From JAADHX01 sp964569385 (GTDB lineage: Bacteria > Actinomycetota > Acidimicrobiia > Acidimicrobiales > Poriferisodalaceae), in NCBI GenBank assembly GCA_964569385.1, contig CAZMUM010000006.1, positions 1 through 64,000 on the forward strand: DNA of 64,000 bases, in the 5' to 3' direction. This document shows positions 43,875 through 51,486 of this stretch, in pieces. The notes below the pieces were generated by a model, which saw only the letters and a list, made by a program, of their open reading frames with translations, was not told where the DNA came from and made no database searches. How positions within the stretch are numbered: position 1 is the first letter of the stretch; every line of letters begins with the position of its first letter. Made by a program: the position numbers and the translations under genes.

Positions 43875-44636
43875 ATGAAAATCGGAATCGTAGGAAAGGG
43901 TGGCGTGGGTAAGACGACCACCAGCTCGTTGTTAGCCCGTGCTCTCGTCGATCGAGGACGCCGCGTTCTGGCCGTCGACACCGACTCGAACCCTAACCTC
44001 GGTCTCTCCCTTGGCCTCGGGGTGGCCGCGACAGAGGCACTTCCCGCTATTCCGCGATCGATCGTCGTGGGGCAACGCGGCGACATGACTGTGGCCGAAC
44101 TGATGGGCGACTTCAGTGTTGTGACGCCGGAGGGGGTCACCCTGATGTCGGCGCTCCGCGTCGACGAGGCCGCAGCAGGATGCACCTGTGGCGGGCACGC
44201 TAGCGTGCGCAGCTTGCTGGGGCAGGCCCTGGAATCGGAGACCGACGACACGATCGTCGACATGGAAGCGGGCATCGAACACCTCAGTCGATCCGGCGGA
44301 ACGCTTGCCCACGCTGATGTTCTGGTTCTAGTAATGGAGCCAAGCCGCAAAGCAGTTATCACCGCCCAACGAACGATCGGGCTCGCTGCCGAACTTGGTA
44401 TTAGACGCTGGGTTGGCGTCGGCAACAAGGTCGATTCATCCGAGGCTCGAACAGCGCTCGAGGAGATGTGCAACGAACACGGAGTCCCGCTCGACGTAGT
44501 CATACCGTCAGATCCAGCTCTGGCGGCAGCCGACCTCCGCGGCGAGCCACTCGGTCAGGGCGATGCCCCGCACGTATGGGCTGCCATCGATTCGCTGGTC
44601 GATTCGCTGACTCTCGACGCTGTGGCGACAGTCTGA
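43875..44636 (+). CDS. CooC-like nickel-insertion ATPase
   Basis: A 253-residue MinD-family ATPase: Walker A VGKGGVGKTT (residues 6-15), DTDSNPNLGLSLG, the Cys motif GCTCGGH near residue 103, DMEAGIEHLSRSG and VMEPSRKAV, GNKVDSSE. This is the full CooC pattern; the Cys pair binds metal between two subunits. ATG 43875 has AGAAGGAG upstream. It sits between hypF and a methyltransferase on the plus strand. Confidence 0.85.
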   Translation: MKIGIVGKGGVGKTTTSSLLARALVDRGRRVLAVDTDSNPNLGLSLGLGVAATEALPAIPRSIVVGQRGDMTVAELMGDFSVVTPEGVTLMSALRVDEAAAGCTCGGHASVRSLLGQALESETDDTIVDMEAGIEHLSRSGGTLAHADVLVLVMEPSRKAVITAQRTIGLAAELGIRRWVGVGNKVDSSEARTALEEMCNEHGVPLDVVIPSDPALAAADLRGEPLGQGDAPHVWAAIDSLVDSLTLDAVATV

Positions 44637-44641
44637 AACCG

Positions 44642-45586
44642 ATGTCGGACTCGAGTTTTCTTGCCCAGCCGAACGAGATTCTCGATTGGCGTCGAGTGAT
44701 ACTTACCGCAGCAGCCACCCGTAACGGTCTGCTCGCGACGCTGCCAGGGACTGAGAGTGAGCTCGCAGAGCGATGTGGTCTTGACACACATGCAACGCGT
44801 GTGATCCTCGACGCGCTCGCGGCCTGGCAGGTCGTCGGCCGCGACGGCGACACCTACTGCGCGGGATCTGAACTCCCGAGCCCAGAGGAGCAGCTTGTTC
44901 TAAAACAGCACGCACAGTTCATGCAGCACTGGGGTGCGAAGCTCGACGAGCGGATGACCGATCGTCTTCTGGACAAGCATCCTCCGCGTTCGCCAGCAGC
45001 GCTCGAGGCGTGGCTGTTGGCGTTGGGAGTGAACGCCAAGAATCAAGCGCCAGATCTTGTCGGCCGCTGCATGGACTATTTCGCCGGTGCCACATCGGTT
45101 CTCGATGTGGCTGGTGGCCACGGCGAGTACGGCATTGAGGCTGGTCGTCATGGCTGCGAAGTCACCATGCTCGACGTTCCTGAGGTGGTCGAAATTGTCT
45201 CGGGCTGGCGGGCAATGCGCGAGTCCGAGGTTGGCCTTCTTCCAGCCGATGTTTATGATGCCGAACCCGGCAAACAGTTCGACCTTGTGTTGTTGTTTGG
45301 TTTCACGCACACCCAACCCGCCGAAAAGCTTGGCCAGTTGTTCAGGCGCGTTGCCGACATGACGGCGCCGGGCGGGGGTGTCGCGGTGCACACATTCCTG
45401 CGTGATTCTGGGCCAGTTCCAGCAGTGTTCGCCGTGCAGATGTTGCTAACCGGACGAGGCGGCGACACGCACCGGCTCGAGGACTATTCGAAATGGATGA
45501 CCGACGCTGGGTTCGACGAACCACATGTCGACGATCTCGGTGGCCGGTCGTTGCTGCTCGCCCGCAAGCCGGGACGACGACCATGA
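44642..45586 (+). CDS. Winged-helix O-methyltransferase-like protein
   Basis: A 314-residue protein with the layout of family-2 O-methyltransferases: an N-terminal winged helix (TRNGLLATLPGTESELAERCGL) followed by a SAM-binding domain with VLDVAGGHGEYGIEAGRHG (motif I) and FDLVLLFGFTHTQ. ATG 44642 is five bases after the ATPase stop, and its stop overlaps the FmdE gene (ATGA). Its substrate is unknown; the conserved linkage to hydrogenase maturation genes is the interesting point. Confidence 0.8.
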   Translation: MSDSSFLAQPNEILDWRRVILTAAATRNGLLATLPGTESELAERCGLDTHATRVILDALAAWQVVGRDGDTYCAGSELPSPEEQLVLKQHAQFMQHWGAKLDERMTDRLLDKHPPRSPAALEAWLLALGVNAKNQAPDLVGRCMDYFAGATSVLDVAGGHGEYGIEAGRHGCEVTMLDVPEVVEIVSGWRAMRESEVGLLPADVYDAEPGKQFDLVLLFGFTHTQPAEKLGQLFRRVADMTAPGGGVAVHTFLRDSGPVPAVFAVQMLLTGRGGDTHRLEDYSKWMTDAGFDEPHVDDLGGRSLLLARKPGRRP

Positions 45587-46224
45587 CCGTAGACGAAGCA
45601 ACGATGCAGGACATCGTGGCGTTCCACGGTCACATGTGCCCTGGTCTAGCGATCGGCGTTGTGGCCGCCGCGATAGCGATCGAGGAGCTTGGCGTGCACT
45701 CCTACGATCAGGAACTCGTCGCTGTTACCGAGACAGATATGTGCGGCGTCGATGCGGTTCAGTTCATGACCGGTTGCACGTTCGGCAAAGGCAATCTGAT
45801 GTATCAGGACTGGGGCAAGACTGTCTTCACGTTCTTCCGGACAACAGATGGCAGGGCTATCCGCATTGCGTCGAAACCCGAAATTCCCGAGCCTGACCAC
45901 GAACATGAAACCCTATTCGCCAAGGTGCGAGCGGGCAGCGTCACCGATGTCGAACGTGCTCGCTTTCGCGAATTACACCAGGAGCGCTCCGACATGGTGT
46001 TTGCCCTGGATCGCGACGCCTTGTTCACCGTCGAACGATTTTTTGGCTCACCGCCGCCGAACGATCGCGGCGGCAGGTGGGTGATCTGCGACCTGTGCGG
46101 CGAAGGCGTTGTCGAAGCCAAGACTCAGAACAGAGATGGCAAGGTGCGTTGCAGGCCATGTGCCGCCGCCGCCGCCGCCGCCGCCGGCCCGTCAACGTCT
46201 GACCCGGTCAACCTCTTGCAGTAG
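45583..46224 (+). CDS. FmdE family protein with C-terminal zinc ribbon
   Basis: A 213-residue protein. Residues 10-130 are an FmdE domain with FHGHMCPGLAIG and ETDMCGVDAVQFMTGCTFGKGN, in which the His and Cys are conserved metal ligands. The C-terminus has a treble-clef-like ribbon, CDLCGEGV and CRPC, then eight Ala from a GCC repeat. FmdE was named from the formylmethanofuran dehydrogenase operon, but most members have unknown function. Coupled to the methyltransferase gene. Confidence 0.85.
   Translation: MTVDEATMQDIVAFHGHMCPGLAIGVVAAAIAIEELGVHSYDQELVAVTETDMCGVDAVQFMTGCTFGKGNLMYQDWGKTVFTFFRTTDGRAIRIASKPEIPEPDHEHETLFAKVRAGSVTDVERARFRELHQERSDMVFALDRDALFTVERFFGSPPPNDRGGRWVICDLCGEGVVEAKTQNRDGKVRCRPCAAAAAAAAGPSTSDPVNLLQ
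46162..46185 (+). repeat. GCC trinucleotide repeat (8 units)
   Basis: Eight consecutive GCC codons encode an alanine run just after the last zinc-ribbon Cys pair of the FmdE-like protein. Likely variable in length between strains; no effect on frame expected. Confidence 0.8.
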
Positions 46225-46269
46225 ACCTATGCCGCGAACAACGCGAACCTGTCGGGCTCCATAGTGCGA

Positions 46270-47352
46270 TCAACAGATTCGCGGGAGAGGCGCCCCGACG
46301 AGCATGTCGACAATTCTTGAGCCGCCGAAGGATGTGTGGGCGACGACCATGCCAGGGTGCTCGTCGTTGATCTCGCCGATGACTGCGGCTTGTGCAGACA
46401 CTTCGACCAATCGTAATGCTGCGAGCGCCGGTTCGACCGAGGCGTGCGGAACAACGGCGATGAACTTTCCCTCGTTGGCAACATAGAGCGGGTCGAGCCC
46501 CAACAACTCACACGCGCCTGAGACTGGAGGCAGGATCGGGAAGGATTGTTCGAACAGCGCAACCCCGACGTTGGCGGCAACCGCGAGTTCGTTGCAGGCC
46601 GAGGCGACACCACCGCGGGTCGGGTCACGCATCCAGCGCGTATCGGGCACAGCTGCTAGCAGTGCTGCGGTAGCTTCGTGAATCGACGCGGTGTCTGAGT
46701 TGATGTCGGCGTTGAGTTCCAGGTCGCCCCTGGCCAACATCACGGCAGTTCCGTGGTCGCCGAAGGTGCCCGAAATGATGACGACATCGCCTGGCTGAAC
46801 CTGTCCAGCCCCTAGCAACACGCGCTCATCGAGAAGTCCAATACCGCTCGTGGTCAAATAGCAGCCGTCGGCAGCGCCCCGCTCGACTACCTTCGTGTCG
46901 CCGGCAACGATGGTGACGTTTGCCGCGGTGGCCGCCGCCGCAATATCGGCGACGATTTCCCGGAGTTCAGTCAGTGCGAACCCCTCTTCGAGAACCACCG
47001 AGACGGACAACCATGTGGGTGTTGCCCCCATTACGGCGAGGTCATTGACCGTGCCATTGACCGCAAGATCGCCAATAGAACCTCCTGGGAACGCTCGTGG
47101 CGTCACCACGAACGCATCGGTCGTGAACACCACACGTTTACCGCCTGGTATGTCGAGCACAGCGCCGTCGTCCAGGCGGCCTAGTTCGGGACCGCCGTAG
47201 GCGCTTAGGAACACAGCGTCGGTCAACGCCTGGCTGGCTTTGCCGCCAGCGCCATGAGCCATCGTGATGACTTGGTCGGTCATCTTTGGCGGCCGCAACC
47301 GCCATTGTTCGATGCGGTCGAGCACCCGTTTGCGGTCGTCTTCTGAACTCAC
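46270..47352 (-). CDS. hypE: Carbamoyl dehydratase HypE
   Basis: A 360-residue HypE of the PurM/SelD fold: MAHGAGGKASQALTD, TTDAFVVTPRAFPGGSIGDLA (in part), DPTRGGVASACNELA, and the essential C-terminal Cys in PLPRIC, which carries the thiocarbamoyl group dehydrated to thiocyanate. GTG 47352 overlaps the hypD stop codon; this gives an N-terminal extension of about 22 residues before the usual start. Not SelD: it lacks the N-terminal Cys/Sec loop and has the HypE C-terminus. Confidence 0.95.
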   Translation of the reverse strand: MSSEDDRKRVLDRIEQWRLRPPKMTDQVITMAHGAGGKASQALTDAVFLSAYGGPELGRLDDGAVLDIPGGKRVVFTTDAFVVTPRAFPGGSIGDLAVNGTVNDLAVMGATPTWLSVSVVLEEGFALTELREIVADIAAAATAANVTIVAGDTKVVERGAADGCYLTTSGIGLLDERVLLGAGQVQPGDVVIISGTFGDHGTAVMLARGDLELNADINSDTASIHEATAALLAAVPDTRWMRDPTRGGVASACNELAVAANVGVALFEQSFPILPPVSGACELLGLDPLYVANEGKFIAVVPHASVEPALAALRLVEVSAQAAVIGEINDEHPGMVVAHTSFGGSRIVDMLVGAPLPRIC

Positions 47353-48476
47353 GTTGCCGTCACGGGAATTCTGGGTCTGGCCCGGAAGCGGCCGTAGTTG
47401 AAGTACGCGGCGCAAGCACCCTCAGAAGACACCATGCAGGTACCGATTGGAGTTTCGGGCGTGCAGGCTGTGCCGAAGACCTTGCACTCCCACGGGCGAA
47501 TCGCACCCTTGAGTACCTCGCCGCACTGGCAGGCCTTCGGATCGGCGACCCTTACCCCGGGCACCTCAAAGAGTTTCTCGGCATCCCACTTAGCGTATTC
47601 GGCTCGCAAGGTAAGAGCCGATTGAGCGATGAAGCCAAGGCCCCGCCATTCGAAGTGGGGCCGGAGCTCGAACACTTCGCTCAGAATCTTGAGGGCGGAG
47701 TTGTTGCCCGCATCGCGCACTACCCGTTTGTACTGATTTTCGACCTCGGCTCGTCCGTCGGCGAGTTGGTGCAACAACATCGAAACACCTTGCAAAATAT
47801 CGACCGGCTCGAAACCGGCGGTCACCAGCGGCAAGCCATATTCGCGAGAGACAAACTCGTACGGTCCGGTGCCAATCACGGTGCTCACATGGCCTGGTCC
47901 GAGAAATCCGTCGAGCTGCATACCTGGCGAATCGAGGATTGCTTTCATCGGCGGGACGATCGTGACGTGGTTACAGAAGATCGAGAAATTCGACACATCG
48001 CGTTCGCGAGCTTGCATCGCTGTGATTGCCGTGGATGGGGCTGTGGTTTCAAAACCGACGGCCAGGAACACCACATGGCGATCTGGCTCCCGTTCGGCTA
48101 TAGCAAGCGCGTCGAGCGGAGAGTAGACCACTCGGACGTCGGCGCCGTTCGCTTTTGCTTCCAGCAGGGTGCTTTTGCCGCCAGGTACTCGCATCATGTC
48201 GCCAAAGCAACACATGGTGACGCCATCTTGTGACGCAATAGCGATCGCATCGTCGACACGACCCATGGGGATGACACAAACCGGACAACCAGGTCCGTGA
48301 ACCATCTCGATGGTGTCGGGTAGGAGCGATTCGATGCCGTGGCGGTAGATCGCATGCGTGTGTCCGCCGCACACCTCCATGAACTTTCGGGCCGGCTGTT
48401 CGGCCGCTAGGTCGGCGATCTCGGCGATGAGAAACTTGGCAGCATCAGGATCGCGGAATTCGGTCACGAACTTCAC
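47349..48476 (-). CDS. hypD: Hydrogenase maturation protein HypD
   Basis: A 375-residue HypD with all functional motifs: MEVCGGHTHAI, VHGPGCPVCVIP, GFETTAPSTA, and C-terminal Fe-S cluster ligands in CQCGEV, WECKVFG and GTCMVSSEGACAAYF. It is the scaffold on which the Fe(CN)2CO unit is built with HypC. GTG 48476 overlaps the SIS stop codon. Confidence 0.95.
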   Translation of the reverse strand: MKFVTEFRDPDAAKFLIAEIADLAAEQPARKFMEVCGGHTHAIYRHGIESLLPDTIEMVHGPGCPVCVIPMGRVDDAIAIASQDGVTMCCFGDMMRVPGGKSTLLEAKANGADVRVVYSPLDALAIAEREPDRHVVFLAVGFETTAPSTAITAMQARERDVSNFSIFCNHVTIVPPMKAILDSPGMQLDGFLGPGHVSTVIGTGPYEFVSREYGLPLVTAGFEPVDILQGVSMLLHQLADGRAEVENQYKRVVRDAGNNSALKILSEVFELRPHFEWRGLGFIAQSALTLRAEYAKWDAEKLFEVPGVRVADPKACQCGEVLKGAIRPWECKVFGTACTPETPIGTCMVSSEGACAAYFNYGRFRARPRIPVTAT

Positions 48477-49501
48477 GCATGCACCTCCGATGGTGCCAAT
48501 CGAGTGCAGATCTCGTCGATCAAGAAGCCCTGTGCCTCTTGAACTCGGTGCACAGAAGATGAGTCGACAATCAGTTTGTGGTCGACTTGGTGGTGAGCAA
48601 CCAAGGGGCCGCCGCCATATCCGGCGCACGCCACGATGACCAGCTCCGAGGCCAGGCTGAGGTCGAGAACCGACAACAGGTTCCGAGACGCTCCACTCGT
48701 GCTGAATATCACCAACACATCGCCGGGGCGGGCCGACGCCTCGACCTGACGTGAGAACATCTTGTCGACCCCGAGATCGTTGGCCAGCGCGGTAAGTATG
48801 GCCGGGTCCTCAGCCAGTGACCTGGTTTGGGCACCGCTGCCTTGCAGTCGTCGCGCCAACCGTCCGGCATCACACGCGCTTCCGCCATTGCCAATCACAA
48901 AGATCGATCGTCCAGAGCTGAGGCACGAGCGAATCTGGGCAGCGATCGCTTCGATCACTGCTGCGTTGGCCGTTAACGTCTGCGTGGCCAGTTCGTCGGA
49001 CTCGGTTTGTTTTGCCACGGCAGACGCTGCCATCGATGCCAGCAGCGCGGGCTCGTCGTGCTCGGCAGCATCGAGAAACGGATACAGGAAGTTGGTTGAG
49101 TCGCCGCCGAGGCTGGCGGCCCCGCCGGTTAAGCCGGGGTGCTCAAGGCCGATCTGCACGAGCTCCCACAGAAGGTGATACCAGCGAACCAACTCAGGCT
49201 CGGTCTGGTGGCGTCCGACGACCAATAACTGAGCATTCTTCGGGACTGGCCCCTCGAACGGCCATTCGAGAGATTCGAGGATTAGCAGGGCATCGTCTGG
49301 GCGTACGACATGATGAATGTCGTCGGCCGCGATTGCGAAAGACGGCAGCGAGCGAGCGCCGGTGATGGCCGGGTGAACGAACTCGACAGCGACGTGATGG
49401 GCGTGGTCTGGTCGGCCTTGGGCCGAAACAATCAGACGCCCCCCGGCAGAGAAAACCCGAGCAAGTGTCAGAGCTTTCGCCGGAAGCCCAGTATCGATCA
49501 T
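48473..49501 (-). CDS. SIS-domain protein in hyp operon (GmhA-like C-terminal half)
   Basis: A 342-residue protein. The N-terminal 130 residues (AFSAGGRL-like segment RVFSAGGRLIVSAQGR, HHVAVEFVHPAITG) have no family I can name; the C-terminal part is a SIS phosphosugar-binding domain like sedoheptulose-7-phosphate isomerase: FVIGNGGSACDAGRLARRL and VIFSTSGASRNLL. It sits between hypC and hypD with four-base overlaps on both sides, so it is translated with the maturation factors. Role in maturation unknown. Confidence 0.85.
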   Translation of the reverse strand: MIDTGLPAKALTLARVFSAGGRLIVSAQGRPDHAHHVAVEFVHPAITGARSLPSFAIAADDIHHVVRPDDALLILESLEWPFEGPVPKNAQLLVVGRHQTEPELVRWYHLLWELVQIGLEHPGLTGGAASLGGDSTNFLYPFLDAAEHDEPALLASMAASAVAKQTESDELATQTLTANAAVIEAIAAQIRSCLSSGRSIFVIGNGGSACDAGRLARRLQGSGAQTRSLAEDPAILTALANDLGVDKMFSRQVEASARPGDVLVIFSTSGASRNLLSVLDLSLASELVIVACAGYGGGPLVAHHQVDHKLIVDSSSVHRVQEAQGFLIDEICTRLAPSEVHA

Positions 49502-49800
49502 GGCTCGGCGGTCGATGATCTTGGCTCGATGCTCGGAACATCGGCGCTGAATGCTTCGACCTCCTCGTCGTAGACCGAGCCCAGAATACGCATGAAGTCG
49601 AGTTGGGCAGCAGCTTCCTCCTCGTCGATGATGCTCATCGCGAAACCAACATGAAGGAGAACCCAATCGCCGACCTTCACGCCATCGTCAAGTACAACAA
49701 CAATGCTCACCTCACGGCGGACGCCTTCCACTTCGACAATTGCTGCTTTTTTCTCTGACGCGAGAATTTCAACAACTTGGGCCGGAATACCTACACACAT
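49498..49800 (-). CDS. hypC: Hydrogenase maturation chaperone HypC
   Basis: A 100-residue HypC/HupF: begins MCVGIPAQVVEI with the essential Cys2 exposed after Met removal, and has VGDWVLLHVGFAMSIIDEEEA typical of the family (in part). C-terminal 25 residues are longer than usual. It carries the Fe(CN)2CO group from HypD to the large subunit. ATG 49800 lies at the stop of the CooC-like gene. Confidence 0.95.
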   Translation of the reverse strand: MCVGIPAQVVEILASEKKAAIVEVEGVRREVSIVVVLDDGVKVGDWVLLHVGFAMSIIDEEEAAAQLDFMRILGSVYDEEVEAFSADVPSIEPRSSTAEP

Positions 49801-50576
49801 CAGGAGGCCTGCTTGATCGAAGAGTTTGGGGCAAGAATATCGCACACGTTCTGCACGGCCCCCACCACGGGGCTTGCGGGCGCGAAGTCGAGCAGGGGAG
49901 TGGCGGCGGCATCGGCGTCGAGCACCTCGTCGCCCCAAGGAATTCGAGCAATGAGGTCGAGTTCGTGGTTGTCGCAAAACTCGGTGATTCCCGCGAAGTC
50001 GCTGTCAGAGCGACACTTGTTTGCGACCACGACGACTCGGCCGATTGCTGTCTCGGCGGCGAGTCTGGCTTGCAGCTTTACGGCCTCGAGCGAACGAAAG
50101 TACGGCTCGGCGATAAGGACGAGCGCGTTGGCCTCACGGGCGGTACCGCGGCTCAGGTGCTCCGGTGAGGCCTCCATATCGAGCAGCGTGATCGTGTCTG
50201 GCATGGCGTCGAGATCGCCCAGCAGCGCCGAGACCATAGCATGGGCGGAGCACAAACATCCTTCGTCTGCATGTTCTGGCATCCCCATGCGTAACAGCCG
50301 AACACCGTCCGGTGCTACAAGTGTGTGGCGATCGAGGACGTCGGCGATTGGTTCGTTCAGAGCCGGGCCGTCGAATGAACGAGACACGAGGGTGGTCGGC
50401 GGGAAAGGCACCCGCCGAATCGCTTCGTTCGGTACGCCAAGGGCAGCGTGCAGATTGGGGTTGGTATCGGCGTCAATAGCGATGACGTCGCGTCCTGATC
50501 GGGCCCACAATCGAGACGCGGTGGCCGAGAAGGTCGTCTTGCCTGCTCCGCCTTTGCCGGCGACAGCGATCTTCAT
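49800..50576 (-). CDS. CooC-like nickel-insertion ATPase
   Basis: A 258-residue ATPase: Walker A GKGGAGKTT (residues 7-15), DADTNPNLHAALG, Cys motif GCLCSAHAM near residue 113, DMEASPEHLSRG, VLIAEPYFRS and VANKCRSD. Placed between the PadR regulator and hypC with four- and one-base overlaps, so it is part of the hyp operon and a candidate replacement for HypB in nickel insertion. Confidence 0.9.
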   Translation of the reverse strand: MKIAVAGKGGAGKTTFSATASRLWARSGRDVIAIDADTNPNLHAALGVPNEAIRRVPFPPTTLVSRSFDGPALNEPIADVLDRHTLVAPDGVRLLRMGMPEHADEGCLCSAHAMVSALLGDLDAMPDTITLLDMEASPEHLSRGTAREANALVLIAEPYFRSLEAVKLQARLAAETAIGRVVVVANKCRSDSDFAGITEFCDNHELDLIARIPWGDEVLDADAAATPLLDFAPASPVVGAVQNVCDILAPNSSIKQAS

Positions 50577-50935
50577 AGGTTGTCAGCGTCCTCGAGTGCC
50601 GCTGACAACTGATCTCGAGCCAGACGCAGATCTAGGACTGCTTGGGCTAACGCCTCGCGCCCGAGCGGGGTGACCATGTACACACGGCGGTCCGGGCCAT
50701 TTTCCGATGGCTCCCATTTCGAGCTCAACAGATTCTTCTGTTCCATCGATCGCAGTTCGCGGTAGACGCCCGCCATATCGATGCTTAACCCGTAGCTACG
50801 CACGGCCTCGGCCAGTTCGTAGCCGTAGGAGTGGTCGGCGCGGGACAGACCCAGAAACAGCAGATGTCGCAAAAAACGTCTCGGCAGAACCGAGGTTGCC
50901 GGTTTGGACTCTTGGGCCTGGTCAGTGGTGGTCAT
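50573..50935 (-). CDS. PadR-family transcriptional regulator
   Basis: A 120-residue regulator from ATG 50935: winged-helix with FLRHLLFLGLSRADHSYGYEL, GVYRELRSMEQKNLLSSKW and a C-terminal helix rich in Leu/Ala (fragments given). PadR proteins are dimeric repressors. Its start lies inside the 3' end of the His-rich winged-helix gene, so the two are co-translated; both sit at the head of the hyp operon divergent from the hydrogenase genes. Confidence 0.85.
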   Translation of the reverse strand: MTTTDQAQESKPATSVLPRRFLRHLLFLGLSRADHSYGYELAEAVRSYGLSIDMAGVYRELRSMEQKNLLSSKWEPSENGPDRRVYMVTPLGREALAQAVLDLRLARDQLSAALEDADNL

Positions 50936-51395
50936 GGGCCGGCCCATCATTGTGCCCATCATTGTGATTGTGGGGCATGTGTTTTTGATCCATGAGATGG
51001 TTGTGTTCGACTCGGTGAGCCATGCATGCATCGGCCTCGTCGACCGAAGCATGACACCAGCAGTCGTCGCTGCACTCGCCGTGAGCAGGTTTCGTCAGCT
51101 CGCTGAACGACTCTGCAAACTCTCTGGCGCCCTGTTTCAGCCCAAAATCAGAGAGGGCATACCATTCGCCATCGGCTGTCAGGTATCCTTCCTCGACGAG
51201 GCGATCCAGGTAGCTGACACCCCGGTGGGCGTCCACGCCCAAGAACTTTTCAATCATTGGCGCATCGACGATGTCGCCGAAGCCTTCACCGCGCAACCAG
51301 TACATGACCTGCAGAATTTCGCTGCGCCAATAGATCATCTGCAATGCAGATGACTTTGGAGCAACGAGTGGGGAATCTTCATGCAGAGCGCTCAT
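50922..51395 (-). CDS. Winged-helix protein with Cys/His-rich metal-binding tail
   Basis: A 157-residue protein from ATG 51395. Residues 20-100 look like a winged helix (SEILQVMYWLRGEGFGDIV, GVSYLDRLVEEGYLTADGEWY). The tail is strikingly metal-binding: ECSDDCWCHASVDEADAC, then HRVEHNHLMDQKHMPHNHN and DGPAHDHH. It could be a nickel-responsive regulator or a nickel reservoir. First gene of the minus-strand hyp operon, 91 bases from the hydrogenase small-subunit start. Confidence 0.75.
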   Translation of the reverse strand: MSALHEDSPLVAPKSSALQMIYWRSEILQVMYWLRGEGFGDIVDAPMIEKFLGVDAHRGVSYLDRLVEEGYLTADGEWYALSDFGLKQGAREFAESFSELTKPAHGECSDDCWCHASVDEADACMAHRVEHNHLMDQKHMPHNHNDGHNDGPAHDHH

Positions 51396-51419
51396 GTAAA
51401 CCCCCGAAACTGTGGCTAA

Positions 51420-51452
51420 TTCGACCAATTCTCAACTGTGTGTATACTACAC
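51420..51452 (+). promoter_or_regulatory. Candidate hydrogenase promoter with overlapping near-palindrome
   Basis: TTCGAC (51420-51425), a 17-base spacer and TATACT (51443-51448) resemble a vegetative -35/-10 pair, 35-40 bases before the small-subunit ATG. The -10 lies in the near-palindrome TGTGTGTATACTACAC (51437-51452), which could bind the divergent PadR or winged-helix regulator. A GGAG ribosome site precedes ATG 51487. Confidence 0.4.
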
Positions 51453-51486
51453 CTAGCCGAGGCACAGACCGCAACTGGAGACACAC

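Noticed and set aside
46270..47352. HypE as a possible SelD (selenophosphate synthetase), which would support Sec use
   Set aside because: It has the HypE C-terminal PLPRIC and lies in a hyp operon; SelD's N-terminal catalytic Cys/Sec loop is missing.
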